This document shows, piece after piece, positions 61,237-64,000 of a DNA stretch of 64,000 bases. Position 1 is the stretch's first letter; every line of letters starts with the position of its first letter. The notes under the pieces were generated by a model, which did no database searches, had not been told where the DNA came from, and saw nothing but the letters and a program-made list of their open reading frames with translations. This DNA is from Wuchereria bancrofti (lineage: Eukaryota; Nematoda; Chromadorea; Rhabditida; Onchocercidae). The DNA is taken from contig SSBO01000001.1 in NCBI GenBank assembly GCA_005281725.1, positions 11,761,475 through 11,825,474 on the forward strand, read 5' to 3'. Made by a program: the position numbers and the translations under genes.

Positions 61237-64000
61237 AAGAATTAATATAAATGAAATTGGATGTGATGTATGTCTCAGTGATTATTTCACTTTGTCATTC
61301 TCATCTACAGATACCGCTATATATTTAATTAATTAACGGTGGAAGACTAATTGAATAGGTGATAATACGTGCATTTTATGATCTGTCAAAGCCGCTTTGT
61401 AATTAACCCAATTTTTGGAACATATGTGAGGTGCATTATGCTTTTTTAGAATGTCATAGTTTAATCAGCTTATTTTGAATGAAATCAAAATGAATGAAAT
61501 CTAATTGATACTGTAATTAGAGAGCCATTCAATTATATTATATTATTTTATTTTTTTTTTTTTTCATATTTACTAAAACATATAAGTAAACATTGATTGC
61601 TACTACTTCTTGTTCTTTTATATGAATTAATAAGTAAATTTACCATAAATTGTAAGTAAAAAATCAATATGTACTCTTTAATTTATTTACTTCTTCATAA
61701 GAAATAATTTACAAATATTTTTTCTATATGTAACTTTTTAAGTTGAATAAATAAAATAAATATAACTTAATGAGGGATAATTAATAAGTTATTGTTCTAG
61801 CAATAAATAAGCTAAATGATAAGCTAATAAGTTAGTGAAAGATATGAGCGAAAGATGAGGTATTTAAAAAAAAAAAAAGAAGTCAAATAAAAAATGAATT
61901 CATGGAATAAAACGTTACGAAATTATGGAAAAAAAACTTATTAAATATAACAATTTAGTTCAACTTAATCTTACTAGACCTGTAGACAAATAATTTTAAC
62001 TAAGAAATGTTTTTTTTTTTTTAAAAAAAGTCTTAAATTGTATTTTGATCATAACAAGAGAGGAACTTGTACAGTAGAAATTCTTTTGAAATGAATTAAA
62101 TAGTTAAAAGAAAGAAGAACTGAAAAGGAGTCATTTACACATCAATGCGCATGTGACATTGGCGCATTAGGAACACTTAATTAAACAGAGGGAAAGAAAC
62201 TTTTGAATGCTTTTTATGAATGATTTTATCAATTTGTTGATGGAAACATCAAACTTTTTTTTTTTTCGTTTCTTTTCCAATTTGTAAATTATTCAATGTT
62301 AAATGGAAAATGAATTTGAATAGATAATATAAAATGTGATAATTGTAGTTTGAATTTAGTGAATGGCAAAGCAAAGAATGAATATATAAAAGCGCATATG
62401 TGCAAAAACGGATATCCGTTCCAAGATTTTTCAATTCAATTCATTAAATTAATAAGCCTTTACTTTATTATTTAGAGTCTGAAAAAGGTTGTTTATTGGT
62501 GATTGTAATTGTTCGAAAATGTTGTCTTTTACCTCTAGAAATAATTAAATTCATCAATAATTTCAACCATTTACATTAAGCGTAAAATGAAAAGAGCAAA
62601 ACTGAGATTTATTTTAAACTTGTTTGAGTTTTTTTTTTTTTTTTTTAACTATTAGCATTCTAACATCGTAAAATAAATTGATCAGGTCAGAGTTCACCAA
62701 GATTACAAATATTTGAATATCTATTGCAATAAAATTGTTACCGATAAGATAGCTGTTTATCGTACTATAATAAATATAAATTGTCGAAATTAAATTATTC
62801 ACGATGATAACATCAACCATTCGCTAAGACAATTATTAAATTTTATGAATATTTTAAAATTATTTCATTTCTAAAAATTTATCACTAATTTTATCTCTTC
62901 TACATAGTAATAAGTTTTTTTTTTTTTTTTGGTTCTCTTCAAAATCCATTGCAAAAAGTTAAATAACTAGTAGTTAAGTTATCACTTTCATCAATTTTAT
63001 AAAAAAGCGAAATAAGGTGTTGTAAAAGTATTTTTTTTAAAGTTATGTATCAGTTGTATAAGTTGGTAGAGATTGTGAAGCATTAAAAGAGGGAGAGAGA
63101 GAGAAGAAAAGAAGAGAGATTAATCTGCATATTTGTCAAGGTGACAAACCCAAAAATGGTTGATTTTGTCACATGCTATTATATTGTCGATCAAAATTTT
63201 GACCCTATTATGATTTTTGCTAAAATTATAAAATTTTAGAAATTTAAAATATTTCGTAAATTATTTATTGTCCGTGTATTTAATTGGAATGATAGAATAG
63301 CAATAAATATATCACTTCTTACTAATTTATTAATTTAATTTATTATTTCACTCTTTTCAAGCGTTATTTAAATTAGCTCATAATTTTACTTTACCTTTTT
63401 TGTTCATTCTTTGAAATTTTACCTACCTTTTATATTAATATCTACAAATTTCATTAGCAATTCTTTTTTCTTTTCCTATTTCTTGCAAATAGAAATATGA
63501 TTAATTATCCATCCACTAACATTAATACAACGTTGATATTTTAATTTCAAATATTGCTCAAATCTATTCGCGCAATTTCTCATTCATCATTTAAATTGAT
63601 TAGTTATTCAGTTTCTTTTTTCATTTATGCCATTTTTTCCAAAAATTGTTTTAAATTTACCGCATAAAATTATCATTAAAATTCTACAAAAAGAAAAAAA
63701 AAGCGATTTTGTTATTATTATAGAGCAAATTGGATTCATTTATCACTACTATCAGTGATATAATGCCATTGCTATCATTTATTATTTATTTTCCAATTAT
63801 ATAAATTCAATTATAACTTATACTTTTAGAATTTCATTTGAAGAATTTAGATAATTTTAACATTCTATGATAAAGTAAGAATTTTGAACCTTTTTTATCC
63901 TTTATTTTTATATTCTGTGATTTTGCAGCGATCCATGTTTATGGTTGTAAAATGAATATAATATTTTCTTTTTTTCTTTAATAAACTTCTAATCAATATA
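61237..64000. other. Gene-poor AT-rich stretch at the right edge
   Basis: Poly-A/T, short GA tracts and no closed exon. A short possible exon after TTTTGCAG near 63,928 (about 18-20 nt) is too small to support. Confidence 0.6.

Noticed and set aside
1..64000. tRNA, rRNA, spliced-leader RNA genes, CRISPR arrays, prophage or retroelement open reading frames
   Set aside because: Scanned for by eye for B-box-like motifs, leader sequence, regular spacers and reverse transcriptase motifs; nothing convincing was seen. A covariance-model or profile search would be more sensitive.

Overview
The window is eukaryotic and reads as a nematode nuclear genome, most like a filarial or related spirurid. It is very AT-rich and carries many poly-A/T tracts and GA/TC microsatellites. 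Its genes are split into short exons with GT...AG introns, and most start codons lie a few bases after a 3' splice-acceptor-like sequence, as expected for spliced-leader trans-splicing. No bacterial, phage, CRISPR or viral feature was seen. Species placement is an inference; no marker gene is present.

Layout. (1) 1-955: the first two exons of a minus-strand secreted or membrane protein with a signal peptide and the start of a fibronectin type III domain; the rest lies off the left edge. (2) About 956-18,660: a 17.7 kb AT-rich stretch with no convincing gene, holding microsatellites, a 191 bp tandem duplication, a 290 bp foldback inverted repeat and a GC-rich CACCGC island. (3) 18,666-37,465: a compact island of five complete conserved housekeeping genes whose exon phases all close: GRWD1 (+), CIAO3/oxy-4 (-), TRAPPC2L (-), PHF5A (+) and the gamma-tubulin complex subunit GCP3/gip-1 (+). 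(4) 37,466-64,000: a second 26 kb AT-rich stretch with long ATT/AAT, CA, ATGAA and GA/TC repeats. A few exon-like islands here (43.7, 44.0, 46.7, 58.6, 59.1 and 61.2 kb) can be joined in phase into an unidentified plus-strand gene with very long introns.

The five core genes act in different basic processes: ribosome biogenesis and histone handling (GRWD1), cytosolic Fe-S protein assembly (CIAO3), vesicle tethering (TRAPPC2L), SF3b splicing (PHF5A) and microtubule nucleation (GCP3). They are neighbours rather than one pathway. GRWD1 and CIAO3 are tail-to-tail. TRAPPC2L and CIAO3 run in the same direction with about 425 bp between stop and start and an acceptor directly before the CIAO3 ATG, which suggests a nematode operon. 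TRAPPC2L and PHF5A are divergent across about 670 bp.

I found no clear new multi-gene system. The observations most worth checking are a relic duplicate of a CIAO3 exon inside its own intron, a 24-nt frame-preserving microexon in GCP3, the unidentified long-intron gene at 43.7-61.2 kb, the foldback element at 16.3 kb and a perfect 15-bp hairpin at 47.4 kb.
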